From SZUA-36 sp963759155 (GTDB lineage: Bacteria > Pseudomonadota > Gammaproteobacteria > Xanthomonadales > SZUA-36): a stretch of 64,000 nucleotides of DNA. Each line of letters starts with the position of its first letter. The first letter of the stretch is position 1. The notes beneath the pieces were generated by a model. It did not search any database. It was given only the letters and a program-made list of their open reading frames with translations, and was not told where the DNA came from. The stretch lies in the NCBI GenBank assembly GCA_963759155.1, contig CAVWXX010000017.1, forward strand, positions 186,001 to 250,000. Reading direction: 5' to 3'. Position numbers and translations under genes: made by a program. Positions 7,868 to 17,988 of this stretch are shown one piece after another.

Positions 7868-9229
7868 CTAGGACCCGGCAACGGTCATTTTACCTACCAG
7901 CATCGAACCACTCTGAATCCCGGCACGGTCGTCAACATCACTGCCTACCGCCTCAATATTCATGAAAATGTCCTTTAAATTGCCGGCGATGGTAACTTCA
8001 TCAACCGGAAATTGAATTTCACCATTCTCAACCCAGAAACCACCTGCACCACGCGAATAATCTCCCGTGACGATACTGACCCCCTGCCCCATGACTTCAG
8101 TGACCAACAGACCGGTCCCCATTTGTTTGATCAACTCTTCAGCTGAATACCGGCCCGGGTTCACGATCAGGTTGTGCACACCACCGGCGTTGCCGGTTGT
8201 CTCAAGACCGAGACGCCTGGCCGAATAACTATCCAGTACAAAACCGGTCAAAACACCGTCTTTTATGATATCCCGTTCACTGCTTGCAACACCCTCGGCA
8301 TCAAATGCAGTGCTGGCCGGACCACGGGGTATAAAAGGCGCCTCGGACATTGTCATCCAGGCTGGAAACAGTTGTTGCCCGCTGGCGTCCTGCAGGAAAG
8401 ATGATTTGCGATATAGTGCAGCACCGGAGATGGCAGACACCAGGTGACCTGCCAGTCCACGCGCAACCTCCGGGGCGAACAACACAGGCACTTCACAGGT
8501 ATCAATTTTGCGTGCCCCCAGCCTTCTTGCTGTTCGACGGGCCGCCTCATGACCGGTTTCCTCGACGCTCTCAAGATCGGTGAAAGCACGACGGGAATCG
8601 TACCAATAGTCGCGCTGCATCGCCTCGCCTTCACCGGCAATCAGCACACAGCTTTGACTGAAGCGCGTTCCATCCCTGCGCCCGATAAAGCCATTGGAAT
8701 TGGCGTATACGCTCAAGGCGAAGCTGCTTGAAGCGGAGGCACCGTCTGAATTGGCGATTTCCGGGTTCTCCAGGCCAGCTGCTTCACAGGCCAGTGCCCT
8801 TTGCGTGGTGAGCTCAGCATCCAGGGCCTGTGGATGCCACAGATCAAGATCCGGAAACTGCTTGGCCAACCGCTCAACATCTGCGAGCCCGTTACATTTA
8901 TCCGCCTGTGTAAAACGGGCGATATCAATGGCCTTTTCTACACACTTGCGAATAGTTTCCGGCCGTAAATCACCGCTGGTGGCGTGACCCTTACTGTTTC
9001 CGATATAAACACTGATACCGAGTCCGCGATCACGCGAGTGCTCCAATGTTTCAACCTCACCCATGCGGACATTCACATCCAGCCCATAGTGAATACTCGC
9101 CGACACCTCGGCGCTTTGCGCACCCAAATGGCGCGCCTGATCCAGGGCCTGCTGTGCACTTTCTGTCAGGGAAGACAATTCCTGATCGCGGTCAGGCACA
9201 GCCTGGGCTACCATAGTCGTATCTATCAT
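7868..9229 (-). CDS. pmbA: Metalloprotease PmbA/TldE
   Basis: PmbA (TldE) is the partner of TldD in a heterodimeric cytoplasmic metalloprotease known from microcin B17 maturation and CcdA degradation. The 453-residue length fits. Family features include the N-terminal region with GLDVNVRMGEVETLEHSRDRG and the C-terminal region with NPGRYSAEEL and VTGDYSRGAGGFWVENGEIQ (residues VTGDYSRGAGGFW). As expected for TldE, there is no HExxxH motif; TldD carries it. The partner tldD lies about 0.7 kb upstream on the same strand, with yjgA on the opposite strand between them. Confidence 0.95.
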   Translation of the reverse strand: MIDTTMVAQAVPDRDQELSSLTESAQQALDQARHLGAQSAEVSASIHYGLDVNVRMGEVETLEHSRDRGLGISVYIGNSKGHATSGDLRPETIRKCVEKAIDIARFTQADKCNGLADVERLAKQFPDLDLWHPQALDAELTTQRALACEAAGLENPEIANSDGASASSSFALSVYANSNGFIGRRDGTRFSQSCVLIAGEGEAMQRDYWYDSRRAFTDLESVEETGHEAARRTARRLGARKIDTCEVPVLFAPEVARGLAGHLVSAISGAALYRKSSFLQDASGQQLFPAWMTMSEAPFIPRGPASTAFDAEGVASSERDIIKDGVLTGFVLDSYSARRLGLETTGNAGGVHNLIVNPGRYSAEELIKQMGTGLLVTEVMGQGVSIVTGDYSRGAGGFWVENGEIQFPVDEVTIAGNLKDIFMNIEAVGSDVDDRAGIQSGSMLVGKMTVAGS

Positions 9230-9276
9230 CTGGTGTAATGTCCTATATGATTTGGGATAAAACGGAACGAAAAGGC

Positions 9277-9801
9277 ATGAACGAATCCATTACCGAAACT
9301 GAAACGATTGAAATCAGCAAAAGCCAGCGAAAACGCGAAGCTCAAGCTTTGGTCGAGCTGGCGAAAAACATGATCTCGATGCCGGAAAACCGGTTTAAAA
9401 AATTGCCCCTGGATGAAGACCTGCGCGCTGAAATTGAGTTTGCCCGCAGTATCAAGTCGCATGGCGCCAGGAAAAGACAGTTGATGACCGTCGGAAAAAT
9501 GCTTCGCCGCCGCGACAACGAGGAGTTGCTGGATGCCGTCAATAATATTGACCAGAAAAACCGGCAGGCAAATGCGAGGTTTCATCATGTTGAGGCCTGG
9601 AGGGACTGTTTGATTGAAGGTAGCGACCAGGTCTTATCCGAGTTGCTTGAACAGATACCCGGCGCCAATGTACAAACCCTCAGGCAGTTGATCCGCAACG
9701 CCAAAAAAGAAATCAGTCTTGAAAAACCACCGTCCTCTGCACGCAAACTATTCAAGTTATTGCGCGAGATGGATGCTGAGCAGGCGCTGCCACCGCTGTA
9801 A
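9277..9801 (+). CDS. darP: Ribosome-associated protein YjgA/DarP
   Basis: DarP (YjgA) associates with late 50S ribosomal precursors and helps 50S assembly. The protein aligns by eye with the E. coli family: KSQRKREAQAL near the N-terminus, LPLDEDLRAEIEFARSIK, RKRQLMTVGKMLRRRD, and the C-terminal LRQLIRNAKKE...KPPSSARKLFKLLREM. The frame also has an ATG at 9238, but MNESITET at 9277 fits the family start better, giving 174 residues; the upstream start would add 13. yjgA divergent from pmbA is a conserved gammaproteobacterial arrangement. Confidence 0.93.
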   Translation: MNESITETETIEISKSQRKREAQALVELAKNMISMPENRFKKLPLDEDLRAEIEFARSIKSHGARKRQLMTVGKMLRRRDNEELLDAVNNIDQKNRQANARFHHVEAWRDCLIEGSDQVLSELLEQIPGANVQTLRQLIRNAKKEISLEKPPSSARKLFKLLREMDAEQALPPL

Positions 9802-9812
9802 ATCAACCGCGA

Positions 9813-9933
9813 TGTCATCCCCGCGAAAGCGAAAACCTCGCGAAATCGACGTGATTTCGAATTTGGCATTCCACCTGGATTCACGGCCTTTGTGAGGAGG
9901 CCCCGGATATTGCTTTGCAATTCCGGGATGACA
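9813..9933. repeat. Degenerate REP/MITE-like palindromic element
   Basis: The ends are near-perfect inverted repeats: TGTCATCCCCG at 9813-9823 and CCGGGATGACA at 9923-9933. Inside are two more hairpins. One is CGAAATC-GACGT-GATTTCG at 9841-9859; the other runs from CCCGGA at 9902 to TCCGGG near 9927, with paired ATTGC/GCAAT in its stem. It fills the gap between yjgA and tldD, which converge here, and may serve as a bidirectional terminator. I saw no second copy in the window. Similar GTCATcCCCGCGAAAGCG elements are widespread in proteobacterial intergenic regions. Confidence 0.75.
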
Positions 9934-9955
9934 GTGCCAATTGGCTGGCCAAAAC

Positions 9956-11398
9956 TCAAGTCTGTGTACCACCCACGGTCAGCGCATCTATTCGCAAGGT
10001 CGGTTGTCCAACTCCCACCGGTACGCTTTGTCCGTCCTTTCCGCATACCCCAACCCCGCCATCCAGCTTCAAATCATTGCCCACCATGCTGACGCGTGTC
10101 ATGACCTCGGGCCCGTTGCCAATCAAGGTGGCGCCACGCACGGGACGCGTGACCTTGCCGTTCTCGATCAAATAGGCCTCTGAGGCGGAAAACACAAATT
10201 TGCCCGAGGTGATATCAACCTGCCCGCCTGCAAAATTAACAGCGTACAGACCCTTCTCGACAGAACCGATGATCTCCTGCGGATCGTGTTGACCCGGCAA
10301 CATGAAGGTGTTGGTCATCCTCGGCATGGGCAAATGGGCGAATGACTCGCGCCGGCCGTTACCGGTTGGTTTCATATTCATTAAACGGGCGTTGAGTTTG
10401 TCCTGCATATAGCCCACCAGAATACCGTTCTCAATCAGAACCGTTCGTCCTGTAGCCGTGCCTTCATCATCTACACTTAATGACCCGCGCCGCTCCGGAA
10501 GCGTGCCATCATCGACAATGGTGACCCCGTCCGCTGCGACTTTCTCTCCCATCCGGCCACTGAAGGTTGATGTACCCTTGCGGTTGAAATCACCCTCAAG
10601 ACCATGACCAACAGCCTCATGCAGTAATACACCGGGCCAGCCCGGGCCCAACACCACGGTCATGGTACCGGCAGGTGCGGCATCGGCTTCGAGGTTGACC
10701 AGCGCCTGCCGGACTGCCTCATCAGCATAATGCTGCCAGGCGTTATCCTTGATCAGTTGCAGGTAGTCGAAACGCCCGCCACCGCCATCGCCACCCTGCT
10801 CACGCCGGCCTTCGTGTTCCGCGATGACAGAAACATTCAAGCGCACCAGCGGCCGCACATCGGCTGCCAGTGAGCCATCGGTTGAGGCTACCAGTATGGT
10901 TTCGTGGGTTGCCGCCAGGCTGACCATGACCTGTTTGACCTTGGAATCCAGTGAGCGGGCGTAGGTATCGATCTGTCGTAACAGGTCAACTTTCTCATCT
11001 GCACTGAGGACGGGCATCGGGTCATCGGGCAAATACAATGCCTGCGGGTGATGCTGACGCCATGCCTGAACCGACCCCTGTGACCCTTGCCTTGCTATCG
11101 CACGGGCCGCCGTTGATGCCTGCATCAAAGACGGCATGATGATCTCGTCGGCGTAGGCAAAACCGGTTTTCTCGCCACTCATGGCACGAATACCAACCCC
11201 CTGCTCCACCGCATGGGTACCGCTCCTGACAAGCCCGTCCTCGAGTGACCAGGCCTCATGAGTGGTATTTTGAAAATACAGATCACCGGCATCTACCGAG
11301 GGACCCATCAGGTGATGCAATACTTTTTCAAGGTCTGTGTGGCTAAGCCCGCCTGGCGCCAGGAGTTGCTGTTCTGCCAGTTTTAACGCATCGGTCAT
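9956..11398 (-). CDS. tldD: Metalloprotease TldD
   Basis: TldD is the catalytic subunit of the TldD/TldE zinc protease. The 480-residue product contains the HExxxH zinc motif in LLHEAVGHGLEGD (about residues 258-270), preceded by VVLGPGWPGV and followed by FSGRMGEKVA. The C-terminus has the conserved GGQVDITSGKFVFSASEAYL and IGNGPEVMTRVSMVGNDL stretches (key residues GGQVDITSG and IGNGPEV). yhdP lies just upstream on the same strand, a common gammaproteobacterial order (rng-yhdP-tldD). The partner pmbA is at 7.9-9.2 kb. Confidence 0.97.
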   Translation of the reverse strand: MTDALKLAEQQLLAPGGLSHTDLEKVLHHLMGPSVDAGDLYFQNTTHEAWSLEDGLVRSGTHAVEQGVGIRAMSGEKTGFAYADEIIMPSLMQASTAARAIARQGSQGSVQAWRQHHPQALYLPDDPMPVLSADEKVDLLRQIDTYARSLDSKVKQVMVSLAATHETILVASTDGSLAADVRPLVRLNVSVIAEHEGRREQGGDGGGGRFDYLQLIKDNAWQHYADEAVRQALVNLEADAAPAGTMTVVLGPGWPGVLLHEAVGHGLEGDFNRKGTSTFSGRMGEKVAADGVTIVDDGTLPERRGSLSVDDEGTATGRTVLIENGILVGYMQDKLNARLMNMKPTGNGRRESFAHLPMPRMTNTFMLPGQHDPQEIIGSVEKGLYAVNFAGGQVDITSGKFVFSASEAYLIENGKVTRPVRGATLIGNGPEVMTRVSMVGNDLKLDGGVGVCGKDGQSVPVGVGQPTLRIDALTVGGTQT

Positions 11399-11449
11399 AT
11401 TTGTCCTTCCATCTTCTTGTTATGAACCGGGTTCACCGGCACCTGTTGC

Positions 11450-14400
11450 TTAATTCGTTGTATCCTGTTTTTCGCCGGGGTCTTCGGACACCGGTTCTTC
11501 TTTCGGGGTTTCATTTTTTGACTGCTTGCCTACCGGTTCAATCAATGCATCTTCCCAGGGGCCGCGAATCGTATATCTTGCCTCAGCCGCCTCACCCAGT
11601 GCATCACGAAGTATTGCCTGTAGTGCAATTCCCGCTGCTGCGCCAATCGGTCCGCCCGCAATCGCACCGATAACCGGCAGGGTTTTACTCACGCCCGGAC
11701 GCACGGCAAATTCGTAATCAAAAGTCTGCGCAACAAGGTCAGTACTGCCAACGATTGAAATTTCTGCAGCAGTTGAGCTTAACAGCATGTCATCTGTGTG
11801 GCTGGTGCCATTTTTCAACTGCATCGTGCCCTTGGCTTCATCGAAACTGAAACCATCATCAAATACATCGCGGAAGTCCATTGACAGGCGTCTGGGCAAT
11901 TCGGTCAGGCTGAGTAATCCCAGCATACGTCCGGCGCCGGAATCCGCTGTCAGGATATTGCCCTGTATCACGCTGAAATCCATCTCACCATTCAATCGCT
12001 CCAGTGCAAATGACGCGGGCGGACCTTCCCACCAGGCATCAAAATGTACCAGTGTCTGCCCACCCCGCATCGCGGATGAAATATCCATCGCCTCCAGCAA
12101 AGAACCCAGGCTTTCTGAAGTAATACGGATATTGAAATCAGAACGTTCGCCCATGTCATCACGTGTCCAGTCGCCACGCGCATTGAAAATAAAACCGGAA
12201 GACTGTGCCTCGACGGATTCAATGCGGAAACCATTGGCGACCGGGTACCCTTCGATCCGGGTTTCACCCAAATCCAGCCCAAGGTAGCCAAATTCCTTAC
12301 AGTAAAAATGCATTTCAGGCAGTTCGGCCGGGTCTGTTTCTACCGTCAGGCCTTCCGCCACCGGGTCCGGCATGATCAGGCGTTCAAATTCACCTGACAT
12401 ACTGTGAGAGCCCTCATCATTTCGATAGTAACGAACGGTTCCATCGATATCCTGACCATCAAAGGTACCGGTAATAACGCCCTCTTCGTAGTTCATCCAG
12501 AGACCGACATCATCGAATTGACGGTCGAAAACCGAAATTTGCCCTGCATCCACACTTGCGGTTTGCAAGCTTAATCCATCTGGCGAGTCCGACTCCGCGA
12601 ACTGGTCAATGGCCAGGTCAATCCAACCGTCGAGATCAAATGAGTCGGTTGAACCACTGACCTTAAACAAACCATTGTCAGGTAACGCCTCCACCTTCCC
12701 ACCCAGTTCGACGGCCGCTCTGACCGGGCTGGAATCGTCCTTCGACAGTTCCATCTTCAGCTGAACACTACCCAGGAAGTCCGCGCTCAAAATATGCTGT
12801 GCGGCACGCACAGGGTACCTCACCATCAACGGCCAAACCTCGCTTTCCGACTTTGCCATTGGCGCTGGAAGGTCAATGCTGACGCCGTCAAGACCGCTAT
12901 AAACATCCAGCCAAATCTCGCGGTCCTCGTAACCCTCTACCGAGCCAACGCTGAGACTGACATCCCAGTGACTCGTACCCGATGCCCGATAGAACAGGGG
13001 CTCAATTTCATATAGCTCATCCGGTATGACCTTCTCCACCGGTAAGTCACCCGATATATGGGTACGGAATACTTCTTCACCCCGCCAATTGGATGCAATG
13101 TCGATCTTGACGGGAAAGCCTTCGAAATATCCTGGCATGGCCTTCGCCTTCAGGCCATCACGATCATAACCGAGGCTTCCCGTAATGCCATCGATCACAA
13201 CACCGGACACCCGGTCGGTGAAGCGGTTGCCATTCAATAACAGGCTGCCGTTCACTTTTAATGGCTCTTCGGAACCGCCCAGCTCCATATGAAGATGACC
13301 ATCAATTTCGGACTCGCCCTCCAGCACAAACTGGTCAAGATCCAGATCCACCCCATCAAGCAACGGTGTACGCCGAATAAAATTGACCAGCCGTGGTAAG
13401 TCTGTACCGGTTTGATAAGTGACATCCAAAACCGGATTTTTGAAATCAAGGATACTGGCAGTCACCTTGTCAACTTTCGCGCCGGCGATATCCTGGATCT
13501 TACCTTCTACATACATACTGCGCCCTTCAAAAAGCGCGGTTCCTTCAACCTGTCTCGCATGAGGCCAGTCATCGGCGTACTTGATATTGACATTCCTGCC
13601 CGGCGCAATGGCCTGTAGTCGCCCGGCATGATTCGTGAAAGGGAAATCATCCAGGTCACCGACCATGGAAAATCGACCGCCAGACACCTCGCCACCGAGC
13701 AAGGATGTCCGCAACCAATGCAAGGTGTTCTTTTTCATGACGTTTTCGGGCCAGTAATCTCCAAACTGCGAGATATCACCACGGGTCATCACCACATTGA
13801 TATCAACATTGGGTTTACCTTCACCCGACACCAGACGTACCCGGCCGAATCCGCTGATATCATCGTTTTCCAACTTGCAGTGATTCAGGTCAAGCTGCCA
13901 GTCGGCTTTGCCTTCCCATTGAACTTCCAAACGACAATCGGTAATCGCAACAATGACCGGCCGCCGAAATGTTGAGAGCCAGTCAAGTTTGACAGACTGC
14001 CCGCCAAGACTGATATCACCAACGCCCGAATCCAGTTCAACCTGCGCATTGATGCCTTCAATATCAGGCCCTTTCTCCCAACCCCAGAAACGACCGTTCT
14101 GCAATTGGCCTTTGGCCATTTTCAATCGCCACTTTGAATCCAACATGAGATCCAGGTCAGATACACCACCTTGCGCACGTTGCGGAATTGCCACCGGCCA
14201 GGGCGTGTTGTAAGTTGCGATAATTCTCTGTGTCAGCAACAACGGGAACTCAAGTTCCAGGTAGTCGGCACTGACCCATAACCCCAGGTCCTGCGGCAGG
14301 TTCCTGGCCACAGAAAACCGCTTGCTGCGCCATTCATCACCGGCATACACTACAGTCAGGTCTGATAAATCGAATCGCCAGTCTTTCCGTTGTGTAAACT

Positions 14401-15322
14401 GAAATTTAAACAGGCTATTGAGATGGTCGATATCCAGCGGACCGGTTTGAGACCTCAGCTGGGCCTCTCGAAGATCCAGCACCCCCTGCATCTGCTGCGG
14501 ATCACCCTGTTGCCATTCACCCCACACTTCTGCGTTTAAACTTCCTGAAACCGGCACCAGCGGATGAGGTGGTAACTGCCTGACCAGTTCCGCCAAAAGC
14601 AGTTCCCCGGTTTGAACGTGCCACTGGGCCCGTGTGATACGTTGCTCCGAATCCAGCCTGATCATGGCAGTCGCATCCAGGTCACCTACAACCCGGCTTC
14701 TGTCACGGTCGGTTAAACTGGCACGAATTTCAGCTGAGACATTCCGGCCATCTGCAGTAAGTCGTCCATTGACATTACTGAGCACCAGGTGAATCGCACG
14801 TTCCGGATCATCAAAACTGAGGCTGATATCCTGCAAACGGACTTCACCGTTTAAAGCCACGTCCCTTAAGCCAGGGCTGGGGTCCTTATCTGACCCGGTA
14901 TCACTGACACCCAGGCCCGATAACACATAGCGGCCATCGGACTTTCGTTCCAGGGATAAATCGGCACCAATAATACGAAAACTGTACAAGGGTCTGCCGG
15001 GGATCAGGGCGTTTAACGGTTTGATATCCAGTGCGGCACGGTTAATGGCGATCTCGGAGCTGACGCCTTCCGGCATCAGGCTTAGACCCTGCAGGCTGAT
15101 ACGTGGTCCAAACGCTTTCCACTCACCGCTAAAGCTCTCCACCTTGACGGGTTGGTTGAATGCCTCACTTAGCCAGGCTTCGAGTTCCGGTTGATAATGA
15201 ACACTGTAGGGCATGAGTAATTTACCGATGCCAACGACCACTGCCGCCAGCACGGTTAACAGGGTCAGTGCCGTCCACAACAGCGTCCTTAAGCGCTGGA
15301 ATATCTTACGAAAATTGTTCAT
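11450..15322 (-). CDS. yhdP: YhdP-family AsmA-like envelope lipid transport protein
   Basis: YhdP is an AsmA-like inner-membrane-anchored protein that, with TamB and YdbH, forms bridges for phospholipid transport to the outer membrane in E. coli. The 1290-residue length fits. There is one N-terminal membrane helix (about residues 12-35), followed by a very long beta-rich periplasmic region and a C-terminal region with LPVIGAIAGGPIGAAAGIALQAIL. The last about 30 residues are acidic and lysine-rich. It sits between rng and tldD on the same strand, as in many relatives, and starts 20 bases after the rng stop. Confidence 0.94.
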   Translation of the reverse strand: MNNFRKIFQRLRTLLWTALTLLTVLAAVVVGIGKLLMPYSVHYQPELEAWLSEAFNQPVKVESFSGEWKAFGPRISLQGLSLMPEGVSSEIAINRAALDIKPLNALIPGRPLYSFRIIGADLSLERKSDGRYVLSGLGVSDTGSDKDPSPGLRDVALNGEVRLQDISLSFDDPERAIHLVLSNVNGRLTADGRNVSAEIRASLTDRDRSRVVGDLDATAMIRLDSEQRITRAQWHVQTGELLLAELVRQLPPHPLVPVSGSLNAEVWGEWQQGDPQQMQGVLDLREAQLRSQTGPLDIDHLNSLFKFQFTQRKDWRFDLSDLTVVYAGDEWRSKRFSVARNLPQDLGLWVSADYLELEFPLLLTQRIIATYNTPWPVAIPQRAQGGVSDLDLMLDSKWRLKMAKGQLQNGRFWGWEKGPDIEGINAQVELDSGVGDISLGGQSVKLDWLSTFRRPVIVAITDCRLEVQWEGKADWQLDLNHCKLENDDISGFGRVRLVSGEGKPNVDINVVMTRGDISQFGDYWPENVMKKNTLHWLRTSLLGGEVSGGRFSMVGDLDDFPFTNHAGRLQAIAPGRNVNIKYADDWPHARQVEGTALFEGRSMYVEGKIQDIAGAKVDKVTASILDFKNPVLDVTYQTGTDLPRLVNFIRRTPLLDGVDLDLDQFVLEGESEIDGHLHMELGGSEEPLKVNGSLLLNGNRFTDRVSGVVIDGITGSLGYDRDGLKAKAMPGYFEGFPVKIDIASNWRGEEVFRTHISGDLPVEKVIPDELYEIEPLFYRASGTSHWDVSLSVGSVEGYEDREIWLDVYSGLDGVSIDLPAPMAKSESEVWPLMVRYPVRAAQHILSADFLGSVQLKMELSKDDSSPVRAAVELGGKVEALPDNGLFKVSGSTDSFDLDGWIDLAIDQFAESDSPDGLSLQTASVDAGQISVFDRQFDDVGLWMNYEEGVITGTFDGQDIDGTVRYYRNDEGSHSMSGEFERLIMPDPVAEGLTVETDPAELPEMHFYCKEFGYLGLDLGETRIEGYPVANGFRIESVEAQSSGFIFNARGDWTRDDMGERSDFNIRITSESLGSLLEAMDISSAMRGGQTLVHFDAWWEGPPASFALERLNGEMDFSVIQGNILTADSGAGRMLGLLSLTELPRRLSMDFRDVFDDGFSFDEAKGTMQLKNGTSHTDDMLLSSTAAEISIVGSTDLVAQTFDYEFAVRPGVSKTLPVIGAIAGGPIGAAAGIALQAILRDALGEAAEARYTIRGPWEDALIEPVGKQSKNETPKEEPVSEDPGEKQDTTN

Positions 15323-15342
15323 ATGGCGTTACCCATATTCAG

Positions 15343-16812
15343 CTACAACAGCACCACATCAAATTGCTCGCGGGTGTACTGGTCCTCACGCTGGAAACGA
15401 ATCGATTTGCCGATCGCTTCCTCGAGTTCGGCCACGGTCGTGGACAGTTCATCCAGAATCTTGTCAACCACGCAGGTTGATGCAACCACCAGTAAACGGC
15501 TGGCCTCAAACTGCCGGCTTGAGCGCATGATTTCCCGAAACACTTCAAGGCAAACGGTCTCGGCACTTTTCAGCACACCACGCCCGGAGCAAACAGGACA
15601 GGGTTCGCACATGACATGACCGAGACTTTCCGTTGTGCGCTTGCGCGTCATTTCAATCAGGCCAAGTGGCGAAATCTCCTGGATACTGGTCTTTGCATGA
15701 TCGCGTTCAAGCGCCTTCTCCAGCGCCAGCATGACCTGGTGTTTGTGCTCCTCATTATTCATATCGATAAAATCGATGATGATAATGCCACCCAGGTTAC
15801 GCAGGCGCAGTTGCCGGGCAATTGCCTGCGCCGCCTCGAGGTTGGTTTTGTAAATCGTTTCTTCCAGTGTTCGATGACCAACGAAACCACCGGTATTCAC
15901 ATCGATGGTGGTCATAGCCTCCGTCTGGTCGATCACAAGGTGCCCACCCGACTTTAGCAATGTCGTGCGGTGCAGGGCGCGATCAATTTCGTCTTCAATT
16001 CCATACAGGTCAAACATCGGCCGATCGGCGGAATAGAACTCGACGCGCTGTTGCCATTCGGGCAGGAATTTACCGGTGAAATCCTTCAGTCGTTTAAACT
16101 CATCAACCGAATCAATACGAACTTTCTCGACCTCCTCATGCATATGATCGCGTAAGGCACGTAGTGGTAGTGAAAGGTCTTCGTAAATACAATCGCCAGC
16201 TTTGCTGAGCCTGGTTTGCTCTTTGATGCTTTCCCAGATCTTTGCGAGGTAGCTCATATCGGCTGACAGGGCGAACTCATTGATATTTTCCGCATTGGTG
16301 CGGACGATGTAGCCGTGTTTCCCCTTGTGTTCGCGCATGGTAGCGAGCAAACCTTTCAGACGATTGCGCTCGGCCTCCTCTTCGATACGGACCGACACCG
16401 CGAGGGTCTCACTATCAGGCAGCAGGACGAGGAATCGCGACGGGATGCTCAGGTTGGTGGTCAGACGTGCACCCTTGGTTCCCAACGGATCCTTGATCAC
16501 CTGTACAACCACCTCCTCACCTTCACGCACGAGTGACGTAATGGGCGGTTCCGGTGGCGGGTCTTCGGGCGTCTGCTCGATACTGACCCGGTGAATATCA
16601 GACGCGTGGAGAAACGCCGTTCGATCGAGACCGATATCGATGAATGCCGCCTGCATGCCCGGCAACACGCGCGAGACCGTCCCCTTGTAGATATTACCCA
16701 GGTATCCAAGATGACTGTTGCGCTCAAGAGAAACCTCTTGCAGCATGCCGTTTTCAACTACCGCAACACGCGTCTCGGTAGGCGTGACATTGATCAGGAT
16801 TTCTTCGCTCAT
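15343..16812 (-). CDS. rng: Ribonuclease G
   Basis: RNase G is an RNase E-like endonuclease that matures the 5' end of 16S rRNA. The product starts MSEEILINVTPTETRVA, has the S1-domain stretch YLGNIYKGTVSRVLPGMQAAFIDIG (GNIYKG...QAAFIDIG), and the catalytic DNase I-like region with TTIDVNTGGFVGHR (catalytic Asp) and IIIDFIDM. The zinc-link cysteines appear in MCEPCPVCSGRG. The frame is open to a GTG at 16830, but the ATG at 16812 matches the family N-terminus and was chosen (489 residues). maf is upstream and yhdP downstream in the same direction. Confidence 0.97.
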   Translation of the reverse strand: MSEEILINVTPTETRVAVVENGMLQEVSLERNSHLGYLGNIYKGTVSRVLPGMQAAFIDIGLDRTAFLHASDIHRVSIEQTPEDPPPEPPITSLVREGEEVVVQVIKDPLGTKGARLTTNLSIPSRFLVLLPDSETLAVSVRIEEEAERNRLKGLLATMREHKGKHGYIVRTNAENINEFALSADMSYLAKIWESIKEQTRLSKAGDCIYEDLSLPLRALRDHMHEEVEKVRIDSVDEFKRLKDFTGKFLPEWQQRVEFYSADRPMFDLYGIEDEIDRALHRTTLLKSGGHLVIDQTEAMTTIDVNTGGFVGHRTLEETIYKTNLEAAQAIARQLRLRNLGGIIIIDFIDMNNEEHKHQVMLALEKALERDHAKTSIQEISPLGLIEMTRKRTTESLGHVMCEPCPVCSGRGVLKSAETVCLEVFREIMRSSRQFEASRLLVVASTCVVDKILDELSTTVAELEEAIGKSIRFQREDQYTREQFDVVLL

Positions 16813-16924
16813 ACACGTATCATCCCACACCGGTAAATGCTCAATTCAAGACATATAGGATACCACCCGAACGAGTCACCGCGCGGATGGATATCAGTCG
16901 CCTGCCGCCTGCGGGAACGGGTAA

Positions 16925-17506
16925 TCATGCAAGCAAGCCGGCACGCCGAAGTAATTCGGCTGTCTCGAACAATGGCAAGCCCATCACACCGGAGTAACTG
17001 CCCTCTATACGACGGATGTACTGCCCTGTTGCACCCTGGACTGCATAGGCTCCGGCTTTATCCATGGGTTCCTCCGTCTGGCAATACTGCCTGATCCAGT
17101 CCAACGGCATTTCGCCGAATGTGACTGCCGTTATATTAAGTGTATCCAATACAGCCTCCGGATTAACCACCAATGCAACACCGGAGTAAACCTCGTGAGT
17201 CCTACCCGACAGACGCTGCAACATCGTTTCAGCCTCCAGCCTGGATTCCGGTTTGCCAAGAATTTCGCCATCCAGCAAAACGATGGTATCGGACCCCATC
17301 ACCGGCAATCCGGCACCGCCCTGGTTGTAACCGGCCATTGCTTTTTCCCGTGACAGACGCATGACGTAATCCCTCGGCGTTTCGCCCTGAATATACGACT
17401 CGTCAATATCTGCCACTGCTACCTGGAAATTGACTGCCAGTTGCTTCAGCAGTTCCCGCCGTCGCGGTGAACCTGATGCCAGTATGATTGAATTTTGTGA
17501 TGTCAT
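16925..17506 (-). CDS. maf: Maf-like nucleoside triphosphate pyrophosphatase
   Basis: Maf proteins hydrolyse non-canonical or excess nucleoside triphosphates to monophosphates. The 193-residue protein begins with the Maf signature LASGSPRRRELLKQL and contains DESYIQGETPRDYVMRLSREKA and GSDTIVLLDGEILGKP, which hold the catalytic and metal-binding acidic residues. By gene order and the YAVQGATGQYIRRIEGSYSGVMGLPL C-terminal block it is most like the YhdE (dTTP/UTP) type. The start overlaps the rlmH stop by four bases, so the two are coupled. Confidence 0.94.
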   Translation of the reverse strand: MTSQNSIILASGSPRRRELLKQLAVNFQVAVADIDESYIQGETPRDYVMRLSREKAMAGYNQGGAGLPVMGSDTIVLLDGEILGKPESRLEAETMLQRLSGRTHEVYSGVALVVNPEAVLDTLNITAVTFGEMPLDWIRQYCQTEEPMDKAGAYAVQGATGQYIRRIEGSYSGVMGLPLFETAELLRRAGLLA

Positions 17507-17973
17507 GCGCGGTGATACGGATGGTTTTGAGTAATGGTCCAGGCCCGGTACAGTTGCTCGGCGAGCACCACCCTGACCAGCGGATGAGGTAATGTTAACG
17601 GCCCCAGGGACCAGCGGTCATCGGCTTTTTGCAATACACCGGGATCGATACCCTCAGGTCCACCGATCATGAATCCGACATCACGGCCCTCACCCATCCA
17701 GTTTTCCAGTTGCAGCGCTAGTTTTTCGGTTGACCACGCCCGCCCTTTAACATCCAGTGCGATAACCCTGGCGCGGGAAGGCATGGCCTGGTAAAGCGCC
17801 TGGCTTTCGATTGCGGTCAGGCGTTTCGTATCGGCATTTTTGCCACGTTTTGCAAGGGTAATTTCACGCAGGGATACACTCAGACCCGGCGGCATCCGGC
17901 GTGTATACATGGTCCATGCTTCGTTGACCCAGTTTGGCATACGCTGACCAACAGCGGCCACCAGCAATTGCAT
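17503..17973 (-). CDS. rlmH: 23S rRNA pseudouridine-1915 N3-methyltransferase RlmH
   Basis: RlmH is a SPOUT methyltransferase that modifies pseudouridine 1915 in helix 69 of 23S rRNA. The 156-residue length is typical. The knot region shows VIALDVKGRAWSTEKLA, the SAM-binding FMIGGPEGIDPGV, and the C-terminal LTLPHPLVRVVLAEQLYRAW...NHPYHR. The gene lies between rsfS and maf on the minus strand with short spacing; rsfS-rlmH is a conserved pair. Confidence 0.97.
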   Translation of the reverse strand: MQLLVAAVGQRMPNWVNEAWTMYTRRMPPGLSVSLREITLAKRGKNADTKRLTAIESQALYQAMPSRARVIALDVKGRAWSTEKLALQLENWMGEGRDVGFMIGGPEGIDPGVLQKADDRWSLGPLTLPHPLVRVVLAEQLYRAWTITQNHPYHRA

Positions 17974-17988
17974 CAGGGCACCGGTCCC

